Shown here in pieces: positions 55,477 through 63,164 of a stretch of 64,000 nt of DNA. Location: NCBI RefSeq assembly GCF_009002475.1, contig NZ_AP019860.1, forward strand, positions 2,852,001-2,916,000, read 5' to 3'. The translations under genes were made by a program, and so were the position numbers. This DNA is from Candidatus Uabimicrobium amorphum (GTDB lineage Bacteria; Planctomycetota; Uabimicrobiia; Uabimicrobiales; Uabimicrobiaceae). The notes below the pieces were generated by a model. That model searched no databases, was not told where the DNA came from, and saw only the letters and a list, made by a program, of their open reading frames with translations. The first letter of the stretch is position 1. Each line of letters opens with the position of its first letter.

Positions 55477-55643
55477 TCAACGATTCGCTGTTGTTTTATT
55501 AAAATTAAACTGATTCAACTTGCTGTTGCAATTGTACAGTTTGGTCGTGTAATGTGTTGATGTGTTATCACTTACGGTCAAAATTACAAAACCATTTTGT
55601 TATATAGTTAAGTAGGGATGATTTATAATCAACGATTCGCTGT
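55459..55643. repeat. 33-bp direct repeat flanking a 119-bp spacer
   Basis: The same 33 bases, starting AGTAGGGATGATTTATAATC, occur at 55459-55491 and 55611-55643. The first copy carries the end and stop codon of the small membrane protein. Flanking repeats of this length suggest a duplication or a target duplication around inserted DNA. Confidence 0.9.
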
Positions 55644-55651
55644 GGGGGAAC

Positions 55652-55672
55652 GGGCGGACACTAGGTCCGCCC
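55652..55672. repeat. GGGCGGAC hairpin
   Basis: Perfect 8-bp arms GGGCGGAC and GTCCGCCC around ACTAG, then CCTACAAATT. The right arm with its tail (GTCCGCCCCTACA) is the reverse complement of the loop of the hairpin at 47916-47972. It lies between the convergent isonitrile operon and RbfA-like gene and may act as a terminator. Confidence 0.7.
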
Positions 55673-55710
55673 CTACAAATTATTGTGTTATCGTTTGATG
55701 TTTACAAGTA

Positions 55711-56118
55711 CTAATACTCGCCCAACGACATATCATCTTCATATAAGTCGTCTTCAGAAACGCCTGTGCCTGAAATTTCATCCCAGCTTTGTTTGCTCAA
55801 AACATTAAATTTTAGCTGTGGTGCCTTTCTACGGTGAATCGCGGAAGCCACCTCTAACATCAATGTGTTCATGTGCAAATGTAAGCGCTCTAAAATTTCT
55901 TCAGATGTTGCGGGAAGTGAATTTGGGGTTACTGTCACTAACATTCTCGAACTATCTGGTGCCGGAATAACCGATTCGACATATAAATCGCGCAAAATGT
56001 CGTCATCGCACTCTCCGGCCAAAGCGTAATTGAGCGCTTTGGCTACCTGTCCGCATAATCGCAAATCTTTGTACGCTTTTCCTGAACTACGGCGTCTATT
56101 GTGTTTACTGCGTCCCAT
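55711..56118 (-). CDS. Ribosome-binding factor A (RbfA)-like protein
   Basis: ATG 56118 follows GGAGGAACAA, so I prefer it to the frame start at 56142; the product has 135 residues. It has the size and order of RbfA: a basic N-terminus (GRSKHNRRR), a helix (RLCGQVAKALNYALAG), a strand-helix section (YVESVIPAPDSSRMLVTV, then EEILERLHLHMNTLMLEVASAIHRRKAPQ) and the final strand LKFNVL, followed by an acidic tail. RbfA is a KH-fold factor in 16S rRNA maturation. The match is moderate, and a divergent planctomycete version is my best reading. Confidence 0.5.
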   Translation of the reverse strand: MGRSKHNRRRSSGKAYKDLRLCGQVAKALNYALAGECDDDILRDLYVESVIPAPDSSRMLVTVTPNSLPATSEEILERLHLHMNTLMLEVASAIHRRKAPQLKFNVLSKQSWDEISGTGVSEDDLYEDDMSLGEY

Positions 56119-56177
56119 TTGTTCCTCCGATTTTGTCTTCATCTAGGTATTTTCTTTTTTTGCGTCATCATTCGCCA

Positions 56178-56810
56178 CTACCTACTCAAATGATAGTAGC
56201 GCAACATAATCTCGCCTGCTTGCTGCGGGCTTCTTCCAAAAGTAATAATGCCATCTTCATGCCCTCCCATAGAAAATATCTGTTTTTGTGCTACATCGGA
56301 ATGGTAAAAAAGTCGTTTTACTTCTTGTGCCATTTCCACGGTACCGTATTCAACATCAGGATGTGTCACCGGAATTTCTAACCTTTTGGCATTGTGCCAA
56401 ATTTCAGGACTGTGGGTGTGAAAAACGTAGCGGATATTGTCATCCGCATCGTAAATAGCACCATGTGTCAGTGATTCAGACGAAGGTTTCACCGGACCTT
56501 CGGCAACAATCATATTTTGTGCGATATTGTATTCGAGTACTGTTGTGTAATCTTCTGTTGTTAGAAGACTCTTTAACCCCGTTTGCGTTCCAGTGATGAA
56601 AAAACGTCTTTTTCCACACGGCTGAAAAAATGGTGGACAACGTTTACTTACGTTGCCAAACCCCGCACCATCGTACCGTGTAGGATCTTGGCCTATTAAA
56701 TTGTACTCATACAGTGTATTTCGCCAACTGTTTAAACACGCGATATTTTTTTCATGAACTGCGGGATAAGGAAAAAAACGCAATTCAAATTTAATCACAC
56801 CTTCTTGCAT
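56178..56810 (-). CDS. Class II aldolase/adducin family protein
   Basis: The 210-residue protein shows the family motifs: GFGNVSKR, TGTQTG, a Ser-Ser-Glu near 118, zinc-binding HTH in FHTHSPEIWH, and GGHEDGII with a further His ligand. Relatives include fuculose-phosphate aldolase and ribulose-phosphate 4-epimerase. Which reaction applies is unclear. Its ATG lies 1 bp after the stop of the MRJP/HpaI fusion gene, so the two are translationally coupled, and both can act on aldol-type substrates. Confidence 0.88.
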   Translation of the reverse strand: MQEGVIKFELRFFPYPAVHEKNIACLNSWRNTLYEYNLIGQDPTRYDGAGFGNVSKRCPPFFQPCGKRRFFITGTQTGLKSLLTTEDYTTVLEYNIAQNMIVAEGPVKPSSESLTHGAIYDADDNIRYVFHTHSPEIWHNAKRLEIPVTHPDVEYGTVEMAQEVKRLFYHSDVAQKQIFSMGGHEDGIITFGRSPQQAGEIMLRYYHLSR

Positions 56811-56811
56811 G

Positions 56812-58995
56812 CTAATCTACCTTAAAATAATCGCGTACCCCTTGTTGCAAGAGTTGCATATCTCCAGGAATCGTAAAAAAGTAATAACCTTGTTGTGTTT
56901 TTTGTATCGCCGTTTTCAAATTCGCGGCATAGCTTCCAAGTGGAATGTTGTATTTGCGCGCAACGATTTCCACTTTGCGGATCGCGGCTTTTAGCTGCGG
57001 TGAGTCAATGGGTACTCCCATGGATACCGATAAATCAAAAGGTCCCATGTGCCACAAGTCTACTCCGGGAACTTGGGCAATTTGCTCTAGATTTTCAATC
57101 GCTTCGGGTGTCTCAATCATTAAGATCGTCAACATGACTCCATTGGCTTCGGCAAAATATTCGCGAAAATTTCCCAAGTAGCGATTCCCACGCTCGACAC
57201 CGACGGGTCTCTTACCCACAGGCGGATACTTCGTCGCATCTACGGCTCTTTTGGCGTCGCTTGCATTTTTGATACTAGGAATCACAATGCCCTTGGCACC
57301 ACTACCAATGTATTTTTTGATATGCGCAACGTTATTTGTGGCGATGCGTACGATGGGGACCGCATTTTCGTTCTCCGCAGCGCGCACCAAGTCTTGCACT
57401 TCTTTTGCGCTCATCTCGGTGTGTTCGGCTTCGATCCAGAAAAAATCGAGCAGATTGCCATGCGCCATATTTTCAATAACCTTCGCGTCGGCAATGGTCA
57501 CAAATCCCCCAAATACGGGTTTTTTCAGTAGACTAATTTTTTCTTTTACCTTGTTGCTCATGGTGGTAGATTTTCGCTCTTTGACCACACAACGTAAAAT
57601 ACGTGGGTATTCCTCTCCGGTTTCGGTGATGACAAAATTTTGCTCGGCTTGAAATTTCATCTCTTCGTTATCTTTTGTTTTTCCCTGCCACTCCAACTTC
57701 ACTTTCACCACATAGTTTCCATCGCGGTCTATCTCGACTTTTACGCTTTCAATATTATGTGTGGCTTTCTTAATTTGTTGCGATACCAGAGAGTGCCACC
57801 TTTGGAAATCAAAAATCGAATACAGTTGCACGTCTGGCAATTGCATGTACAAACTCGTTTGCGACAACAGAGGTAAAAACTTTTTAATATCCGCATTGTT
57901 GTCTAGTAGAGAAAACCAATAATAGATAAAACTAATGATTTCGTTTTTACTACGTAATTTTGGGCGAATCGGCATGCGGAAAATGCGATAGGGATTTACC
58001 ACATTATTACCTAAATGTATCTGTGCTGTTGTGAAGTACAAATATCCATTTCTCACCGCAAAGCTATCTGGCCAACAAATGCTCTCATGCTGCGCTAAGT
58101 ATTGCACTTTTAAGCCGGGATTCAAACGCAAAATGGCGTTATTTTCTAAACTAGAAATGTATAAATTTCCGTGCGGATCGAATGCCAAACCATCGGCGGC
58201 CCCTGTTTTTCCCAAAATTTGCACATTCTTATACAACATCTCGCGTGAAATGTCCTCTTCACGCAAAACGCGTGTACGAATGCGGTATAGACTCTTTCCA
58301 CTAAGTGCTTGGTAATACAAATATTCGCGATTGGGACTCAGAGCGATGCCATCAGAATGTATTTGCGGTGCCTTACCGTCAATAAGCCACTTTTTTCCTT
58401 CAATGGTCAACACAACATCTTCGGCGTTTGTCGAAGGGTGATTATCGAGTAAACGTCGCGTAGCATTTGTTTTCAAATTGAGAACAATGATTGCTCCGTC
58501 GCCGGAATCTGTCATGTACGCGTATTGTCGCAAAGTATCCACACGTACGTCATTTAAGTAGCTATTTGGTTTTACCACCTTCTCATCAAAGGTATAGATT
58601 TTGATTACCTTATTACTGCTCAAATCCACCTTTAACAATTTAGGACCGTTTTTGATCACACCAGCAAATTGTGGATTTGCCGGATCGAGTATCCATAAAA
58701 AGTTTTGATCGTCCACGTAAACACTTTGCACGCAAACAAAACGATCACGTGGTGACATTCCTCGGTTCCACCCATTCCAATTTTTATCGGGAAATGGTAC
58801 AACGCGTCCATCTGACTGCAATTCCCCGACAGAAACAGGTGTCTTTTCTCCCCAACGTGGGTAATTGACAAAGATACGCCCGCCTTGCGAAACAGCGATG
58901 CCCGTCCATTGCCTTTTTGAATTCGCAATTTCTTTTAAAACTTTTTCCTGGGCGATGCACGAAACAAATAGTAATATCAATACGAATTTTTTCAT
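56812..58995 (-). CDS. Exported MRJP-type propeller / NTF2-like / HpcH-HpaI aldolase fusion
   Basis: ATG 58995 begins a signal peptide (MKKFVLILLFVSC, possibly lipoprotein, Cys13), giving 727 residues; a longer frame reaches 59025 but would weaken the signal. Residues ~17-345 are a major-royal-jelly/yellow-type six-bladed propeller (PFPDKNWNGWNRG, FVCVQSVYVDDQNFLWILD, SYLNDVRVD, ADGLAFDPHGNLYIS). About 350-470 looks like an NTF2/SnoaL domain. From ~480 a HpcH/HpaI aldolase is complete: FGGFVTIAD, AEH with catalytic His, VPIVRI, GKRPVGVERG, MIETPEAIEN and GPFDLSVSMG with both metal ligands. A HpaI aldolase is normally a ~260-residue cytosolic enzyme, so export as part of a fusion is odd. Confidence 0.85.
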   Translation of the reverse strand: MKKFVLILLFVSCIAQEKVLKEIANSKRQWTGIAVSQGGRIFVNYPRWGEKTPVSVGELQSDGRVVPFPDKNWNGWNRGMSPRDRFVCVQSVYVDDQNFLWILDPANPQFAGVIKNGPKLLKVDLSSNKVIKIYTFDEKVVKPNSYLNDVRVDTLRQYAYMTDSGDGAIIVLNLKTNATRRLLDNHPSTNAEDVVLTIEGKKWLIDGKAPQIHSDGIALSPNREYLYYQALSGKSLYRIRTRVLREEDISREMLYKNVQILGKTGAADGLAFDPHGNLYISSLENNAILRLNPGLKVQYLAQHESICWPDSFAVRNGYLYFTTAQIHLGNNVVNPYRIFRMPIRPKLRSKNEIISFIYYWFSLLDNNADIKKFLPLLSQTSLYMQLPDVQLYSIFDFQRWHSLVSQQIKKATHNIESVKVEIDRDGNYVVKVKLEWQGKTKDNEEMKFQAEQNFVITETGEEYPRILRCVVKERKSTTMSNKVKEKISLLKKPVFGGFVTIADAKVIENMAHGNLLDFFWIEAEHTEMSAKEVQDLVRAAENENAVPIVRIATNNVAHIKKYIGSGAKGIVIPSIKNASDAKRAVDATKYPPVGKRPVGVERGNRYLGNFREYFAEANGVMLTILMIETPEAIENLEQIAQVPGVDLWHMGPFDLSVSMGVPIDSPQLKAAIRKVEIVARKYNIPLGSYAANLKTAIQKTQQGYYFFTIPGDMQLLQQGVRDYFKVD

Positions 58996-59005
58996 AAAAA
59001 ATACC

Positions 59006-59764
59006 TTAATTTTTGCGAGCGACAAATATCATTTTTTGACTGCTGTGTTCAAAAGGTCTTTCGTCATACCAACCGAAAATATTTTCTACTGTAAAACCAG
59101 CTTGTTCTAACAATAACTCCATCTCATAGCGATGCACGTAACGCAAAACTTCGGTGTAAGGATAACGCTTTACCTCGCCATCGCGGCAAATCTCGATAAT
59201 ATTGTTGGCAATAAGAATTTGCTGTGCACCATCATAGCGTCCGCAACACCAATGATTTAGTGTTCCACCTTTGACATAATTATCTATACTCATCAACAAT
59301 GATAATTGTCCCTGAAAATGTGGTTCTTTTAACTTAAAAAGCGGATGAAATACATCAATAATCACTTTTGTTCCAGGGGTGAGTTGCCCGGATAGATTTA
59401 GTAAACACATCTTTTGGTGGGTGATGGAGGGAAGTAATAAAAAGGAATTCGCAGCTATAATTACTCCTGACACCTCGCATGGTAACTGAAATCTCGCCAT
59501 ATCATCCTGCAGCCAGGTGATTTTTTCTTGTACTTGTGGTGCACATTTTTGGTGTGCTTTTCTCAACATTTTTTCGCTAATATCTACGGCAATTAGTTCG
59601 TAGTTTTTCAAAGCCAGGGCAATGGTCACACGGCCAGTGCCTGCGGCAAGCTCTAGCAGCGGAGCTTTTCCAGGAGTAAACATCTTTTCATATAGAGGTA
59701 TATCGTGGACAAAATTGGAGCAGATATCGTAAAAGTCGACTTCGTTGTGACTGGGAGTCCCCAA
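59006..59764 (-). CDS. Class I SAM-dependent methyltransferase
   Basis: The 252-residue protein starts at TTG with AGAAAGG 6 bases upstream. Motif I is LLELAAGTGRVTIALA (about 36-51), followed by the acidic motif II LIAVDIS and DVFHPLF later. The C-terminal half (YTEVLRYVHRYEMELLLEQAGFTVENIFGWYDE) is typical of small-molecule methyltransferases. The substrate is unknown. It lies 10 bp upstream of the MRJP fusion and is probably cotranscribed. Confidence 0.88.
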   Translation of the reverse strand: MGTPSHNEVDFYDICSNFVHDIPLYEKMFTPGKAPLLELAAGTGRVTIALALKNYELIAVDISEKMLRKAHQKCAPQVQEKITWLQDDMARFQLPCEVSGVIIAANSFLLLPSITHQKMCLLNLSGQLTPGTKVIIDVFHPLFKLKEPHFQGQLSLLMSIDNYVKGGTLNHWCCGRYDGAQQILIANNIIEICRDGEVKRYPYTEVLRYVHRYEMELLLEQAGFTVENIFGWYDERPFEHSSQKMIFVARKN

Positions 59765-59855
59765 AACGAACCTTTCTGTTAAAATGTAATTTTACTATAA
59801 CACGAAAATGACTAGGCGAGAGAAAAGTTCGTTGAAGTTCTCTTCTAAGTGCTCA

Positions 59856-60428
59856 CTACCTTATGTAGTAAGTTAGGCCTATCGCCACGAAGAGTGAACT
59901 CACTAAACCAACTACGGCCATTAAATTAGAGGCATTGAGTTTTCTACGTGTACTGCGCTCTAAATTTTCGCAAACTTGCGGAAGAATTTTATAGTTTTGA
60001 TATAAAATCATCGGAGAAATTACAAAAGAAAGTCCATAAATCAAAGAGGCAAAACCCAGTTTATAATTCTTTTCGGCAACAGATTTGATCGACTCGTAAT
60101 CTTTGAGCAAATCTTCATCTTTTACTTGTTTATCCTGACTTTCTTTTAGAAGTTCTGTATATCTCTTGTACACAGAGCATTCTTTACCTTCATATACGAG
60201 CTGTAAACAAATAGGACATTCTTTTTCTCTTACCTCTTGTTTCTCTAGCTCAATCGCTCCCAACGATGGATCTGTTTCCGGCAAAGGTAAGGCCGTCAAC
60301 TTCGTGGGTTGGGGAACTCCCAGTGTTAGGGTAGCCAAACATCTTGGGCATTTAATTTTTTTCCCGTAGAAATTATCGGGAACATTTTTTTTGTAGGAAC
60401 AAAATGGACAGTCAAAAGGAATGGACAT
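59856..60428 (-). CDS. Zinc-ribbon protein with two membrane helices
   Basis: ATG 60428 is preferred over GTG 60437 because AAGGTG lies 6 bases upstream; the product has 190 residues. The N-terminal MJ0042-type ribbon (CPFC..CPRC, residues 7-31) has the spacing seen in the two kinase-like genes at the start of the window. A further CPIC lies near 72. Two membrane helices follow (FASLIYGLSFVISPMILY and AVVGLVSSLFVAIGLTYYI). I do not recognise a function. It sits 18 bp after rnhB in the same direction. Confidence 0.8.
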   Translation of the reverse strand: MSIPFDCPFCSYKKNVPDNFYGKKIKCPRCLATLTLGVPQPTKLTALPLPETDPSLGAIELEKQEVREKECPICLQLVYEGKECSVYKRYTELLKESQDKQVKDEDLLKDYESIKSVAEKNYKLGFASLIYGLSFVISPMILYQNYKILPQVCENLERSTRRKLNASNLMAVVGLVSSLFVAIGLTYYIR

Positions 60429-60455
60429 CACTATCACCTTTATATGAGTGTTCTT

Positions 60456-61109
60456 CTAATCATTCATAAATAATTGATCTTGTTCTCCCGTTAGTTTTCG
60501 TTTCACCGTTGACCAACTGTGGCGAATATAATCGGGAAGAGGTTGTTGCTCTTCGCATAAACGATCAATAAAATGCTGGGTTTTGGCATCGGAAGGATAT
60601 CCAGAACCAAAGTCCCCAAACTTTTTACGCAAATCTTCAATGGCGTTATCTCGTGTCACTTTTGCAAGAATACTTGCCGCAGCCACAACAGGGTAATTAT
60701 CATCTGCGTGGTTTTCGGCAACGATACATATTTGACGTTCATCGAGCAAGTTTTCGAGTTGTTCTTTGAACTTATGTCCACCTCTTCCGGGAGCATCTAT
60801 GTACACAACGTCGGGTTGTCTTTTTTTAATAAGTTCAACAGCCACTTCTGCCTCTAAAACATTCAGGCGTTTTTTTGCACAGTATTCGTCAATTTTAGAT
60901 GGCGGAACAACTGTGATTTCAGTGCCTAGTGCTATATCGCGAATTTCATCGACCAACGCTTCGCGTTTTTTTTGCGATAATTTCTTAGAGTCCTTTACAC
61001 CACATTTTAAAAGCCTGTCCCAACTTTTTTGTGTAACCATTACCGCTGCGAGCACCATAGGACCTATTACACATCCGCGACCTGCTTCATCTATACCTAA
61101 AATTTTCAT
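60456..61109 (-). CDS. rnhB: Ribonuclease HII
   Basis: RNase HII cuts RNA in RNA-DNA hybrids and removes misincorporated ribonucleotides. The 217-residue protein has the acidic active-site motifs: GIDEAGRG (Asp6, Glu7) with GPMVLAAV, KDSKKLSQKKRE, VYIDAP and the long ADDNYPVVAAASILAKVTRD with the remaining acidic residues. It resembles the archaeal-type branch (SKIDEY, NVLEA). First gene of the minus-strand run to about 55.7 kb. Confidence 0.95.
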   Translation of the reverse strand: MKILGIDEAGRGCVIGPMVLAAVMVTQKSWDRLLKCGVKDSKKLSQKKREALVDEIRDIALGTEITVVPPSKIDEYCAKKRLNVLEAEVAVELIKKRQPDVVYIDAPGRGGHKFKEQLENLLDERQICIVAENHADDNYPVVAAASILAKVTRDNAIEDLRKKFGDFGSGYPSDAKTQHFIDRLCEEQQPLPDYIRHSWSTVKRKLTGEQDQLFMND

Positions 61110-61259
61110 ACGAAAAAAAATACTCCCATATTGGCTCTAAGAAACTTAGGGCAATGATAAGGTATGTCATTATCTAGACAATTTCTAGATGTCTTCGCGT
61201 CAAGTATATAAAAAAAAAACCTTAGGTTCAATAGGTTACTAAAATACTATGCTTAGGCG

Positions 61260-61302
61260 ATCATCCTATATGACAAATTCCGTTTCCGACACATAGGATG
61301 AT
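61260..61302. terminator. Hairpin between SPFH gene and rnhB
   Basis: ATCATCCTAT (61260-61269) pairs perfectly with ATAGGATGAT (61293-61302) around 23 bases, 11 bp after the SPFH stop codon on the minus strand. On that strand the following sequence is not T-rich, so termination is uncertain. Confidence 0.5.
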
Positions 61303-61313
61303 GGAAAATAGTG

Positions 61314-63062
61314 CTACTCTTCCGACTCCGATGAACCAATACGAACACCATAACTTTGCAACACAGAAATAATACTGGCAATAACCCCTGCCAGTGAAGA
61401 GCCGCTGCCATCACCGGTAATACTCACGCTGTGTTGAGGTTGAGGTAAAGATTTCGCCAACTCTGGCATCATGGCAATTGCTTTCGATTGAATTTGTTGC
61501 TGTGAAAGAGTGTTGGCAATTTGCTGGCGTTTTTCTTCAAAACCAATTTCGGCCTCTGTCTGTTTATTTTTCACATCATGTCTTTTTTGTTGACGTTGTA
61601 GTTCTGCGTCAAGAGATAAACCTTGCAGTTTGTTGTGCAGCTGTTCTTTGCGTTCTTTTAACTTCGCCTCATTTTCTATTTCTAACTCTTGAATTTGGCG
61701 TTTCGCTTTGATTTTTTCCTCTTGTAATTTGTAGGAGTTAATTTCCAACTCCATATTTTGCTGGCGTTGCGCAAATTCTTTCTCTTGCTCAATCGTCCTA
61801 ATTTTGTGATTTAGTTCTAGCTGCTTTTCTTTGATGATTTGTTGAGCGTCTTGTTGCGATTGTTGTTCCTCTAATTCTCTCTTGTTTACAGTCGACTGGT
61901 GCTCAATTTCTGCTAAACGAGCCGTGGCCATCTGACTCGAACGGAACGGCTTTTGTAAATTCTGCCACAAATTTGCCGAAGATACGATGGCTTCTTTTAT
62001 CTGTACGGTGATGATTTTAATTCCCAAGCCACGGTCATCTCCAAAACCTTCGGCAACTTCTTTCAAGCGTTTGGTCAACTCTTTTATGATCGGTTGTTTG
62101 TCAGAAAGTACTTCGTTAATAGACATCGTAGCGACTTTGTCTTTAATAGCGGCCTCTGCCTGTTCGCGTAGTTGTAGAGTCACAACGCGCATCGGATCCT
62201 CAGCATCAGAAAAATCCAGACGTTGGTATGCTGTTTCAATATCATTGATAATCCACTGTACGTAAGCCTGTATCAAAATACCTTGCAGTTCTTTGCAAAT
62301 CGTATTGGCACTGATGATGATTGTTTGCATCGAACTTGGCACCACTAAAAAAGAATCGCGGCGCGGATCGTAGCGAAAGGAGACACCTAAACCAATATTT
62401 AGAGGCTTTTTGTAGCCACGTCGTGTGTGAACAACATACATATTCGGTGGAACAACGACAGATTTAAACATCCAACCAGTTACTTTCACTCCAAGAGAAC
62501 TGGCACTATCTTTTTCCTCTTCAACAACTATAGCACCGCCACCGCCACCATTTCCTGGCTTTGGTACAACTTGCTTACGCGCTTTTTTATTGCGATTCAC
62601 CCGCAATTGTTTTTCCAGATTATCTACTTCAGCAATTGCTTGCTGCATATACATATTACTTTTAGCGTCCATTTTTTCTTCCTGATTTAGCGAAAAGTCA
62701 TCTATAAAATTGGTAAATTTTACTTCGGCAAAATTACTTGCCGCATTGCTTTGTTCGGCGTATGGAATTGAAATTTCGTCCACATTCATGCTTTGAGGGG
62801 GTAGCGCTATGTTGTCGTTGCATACATTTGCAAAAATATCATCTTCGTCACCAAAAAGGCTATTGCATTCGTCCTCTTCATTGCATTCGTCCTGGTAATC
62901 ATCAGAGTCATCATCGTAGTGATCAGAGTCATCCTCATCACACTCATTCTCTTCGTCATAATCAAAAGGATCTAGACAGTCAGATTGTGGATATGCGACC
63001 TCTTCATTTTGTGCGATTTGGTCGATGTTTGCCTCACGCCTTCTTCGCCTACGAGCGTTCAT
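61314..63062 (-). CDS. SPFH/Band 7 (flotillin-like) protein
   Basis: The product has 582 residues. After a basic start (NARRRRRRE) comes a very acidic, Asp/Glu/Tyr-rich region (about 28-75) and a Gly-rich linker (GNGGGGG, near 170). The SPFH domain spans about 190-385 (MFKSVVVPPNMYVVHTRRG, GVSFRYDPRRDSFLVVP, AEAAIKDKVATMSINEVLSD, GLGIKIITVQIKE). A Gln/Glu/Lys-rich coiled coil (390-530) and a Ser/Gly-rich tail follow. SPFH proteins assemble into membrane-associated cages. No N-terminal membrane helix is evident, unlike stomatin or HflK, so attachment may be indirect. Confidence 0.88.
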   Translation of the reverse strand: MNARRRRRREANIDQIAQNEEVAYPQSDCLDPFDYDEENECDEDDSDHYDDDSDDYQDECNEEDECNSLFGDEDDIFANVCNDNIALPPQSMNVDEISIPYAEQSNAASNFAEVKFTNFIDDFSLNQEEKMDAKSNMYMQQAIAEVDNLEKQLRVNRNKKARKQVVPKPGNGGGGGAIVVEEEKDSASSLGVKVTGWMFKSVVVPPNMYVVHTRRGYKKPLNIGLGVSFRYDPRRDSFLVVPSSMQTIIISANTICKELQGILIQAYVQWIINDIETAYQRLDFSDAEDPMRVVTLQLREQAEAAIKDKVATMSINEVLSDKQPIIKELTKRLKEVAEGFGDDRGLGIKIITVQIKEAIVSSANLWQNLQKPFRSSQMATARLAEIEHQSTVNKRELEEQQSQQDAQQIIKEKQLELNHKIRTIEQEKEFAQRQQNMELEINSYKLQEEKIKAKRQIQELEIENEAKLKERKEQLHNKLQGLSLDAELQRQQKRHDVKNKQTEAEIGFEEKRQQIANTLSQQQIQSKAIAMMPELAKSLPQPQHSVSITGDGSGSSLAGVIASIISVLQSYGVRIGSSESEE

Positions 63063-63164
63063 TATAAACCTTTACATTCAGATTTAGTACTTTGGTGATT
63101 TCTTACAGTTTGTAAGAACCTTTTTTATTGCAACCATGTATCTATTATGTTATGTTCACTCATT

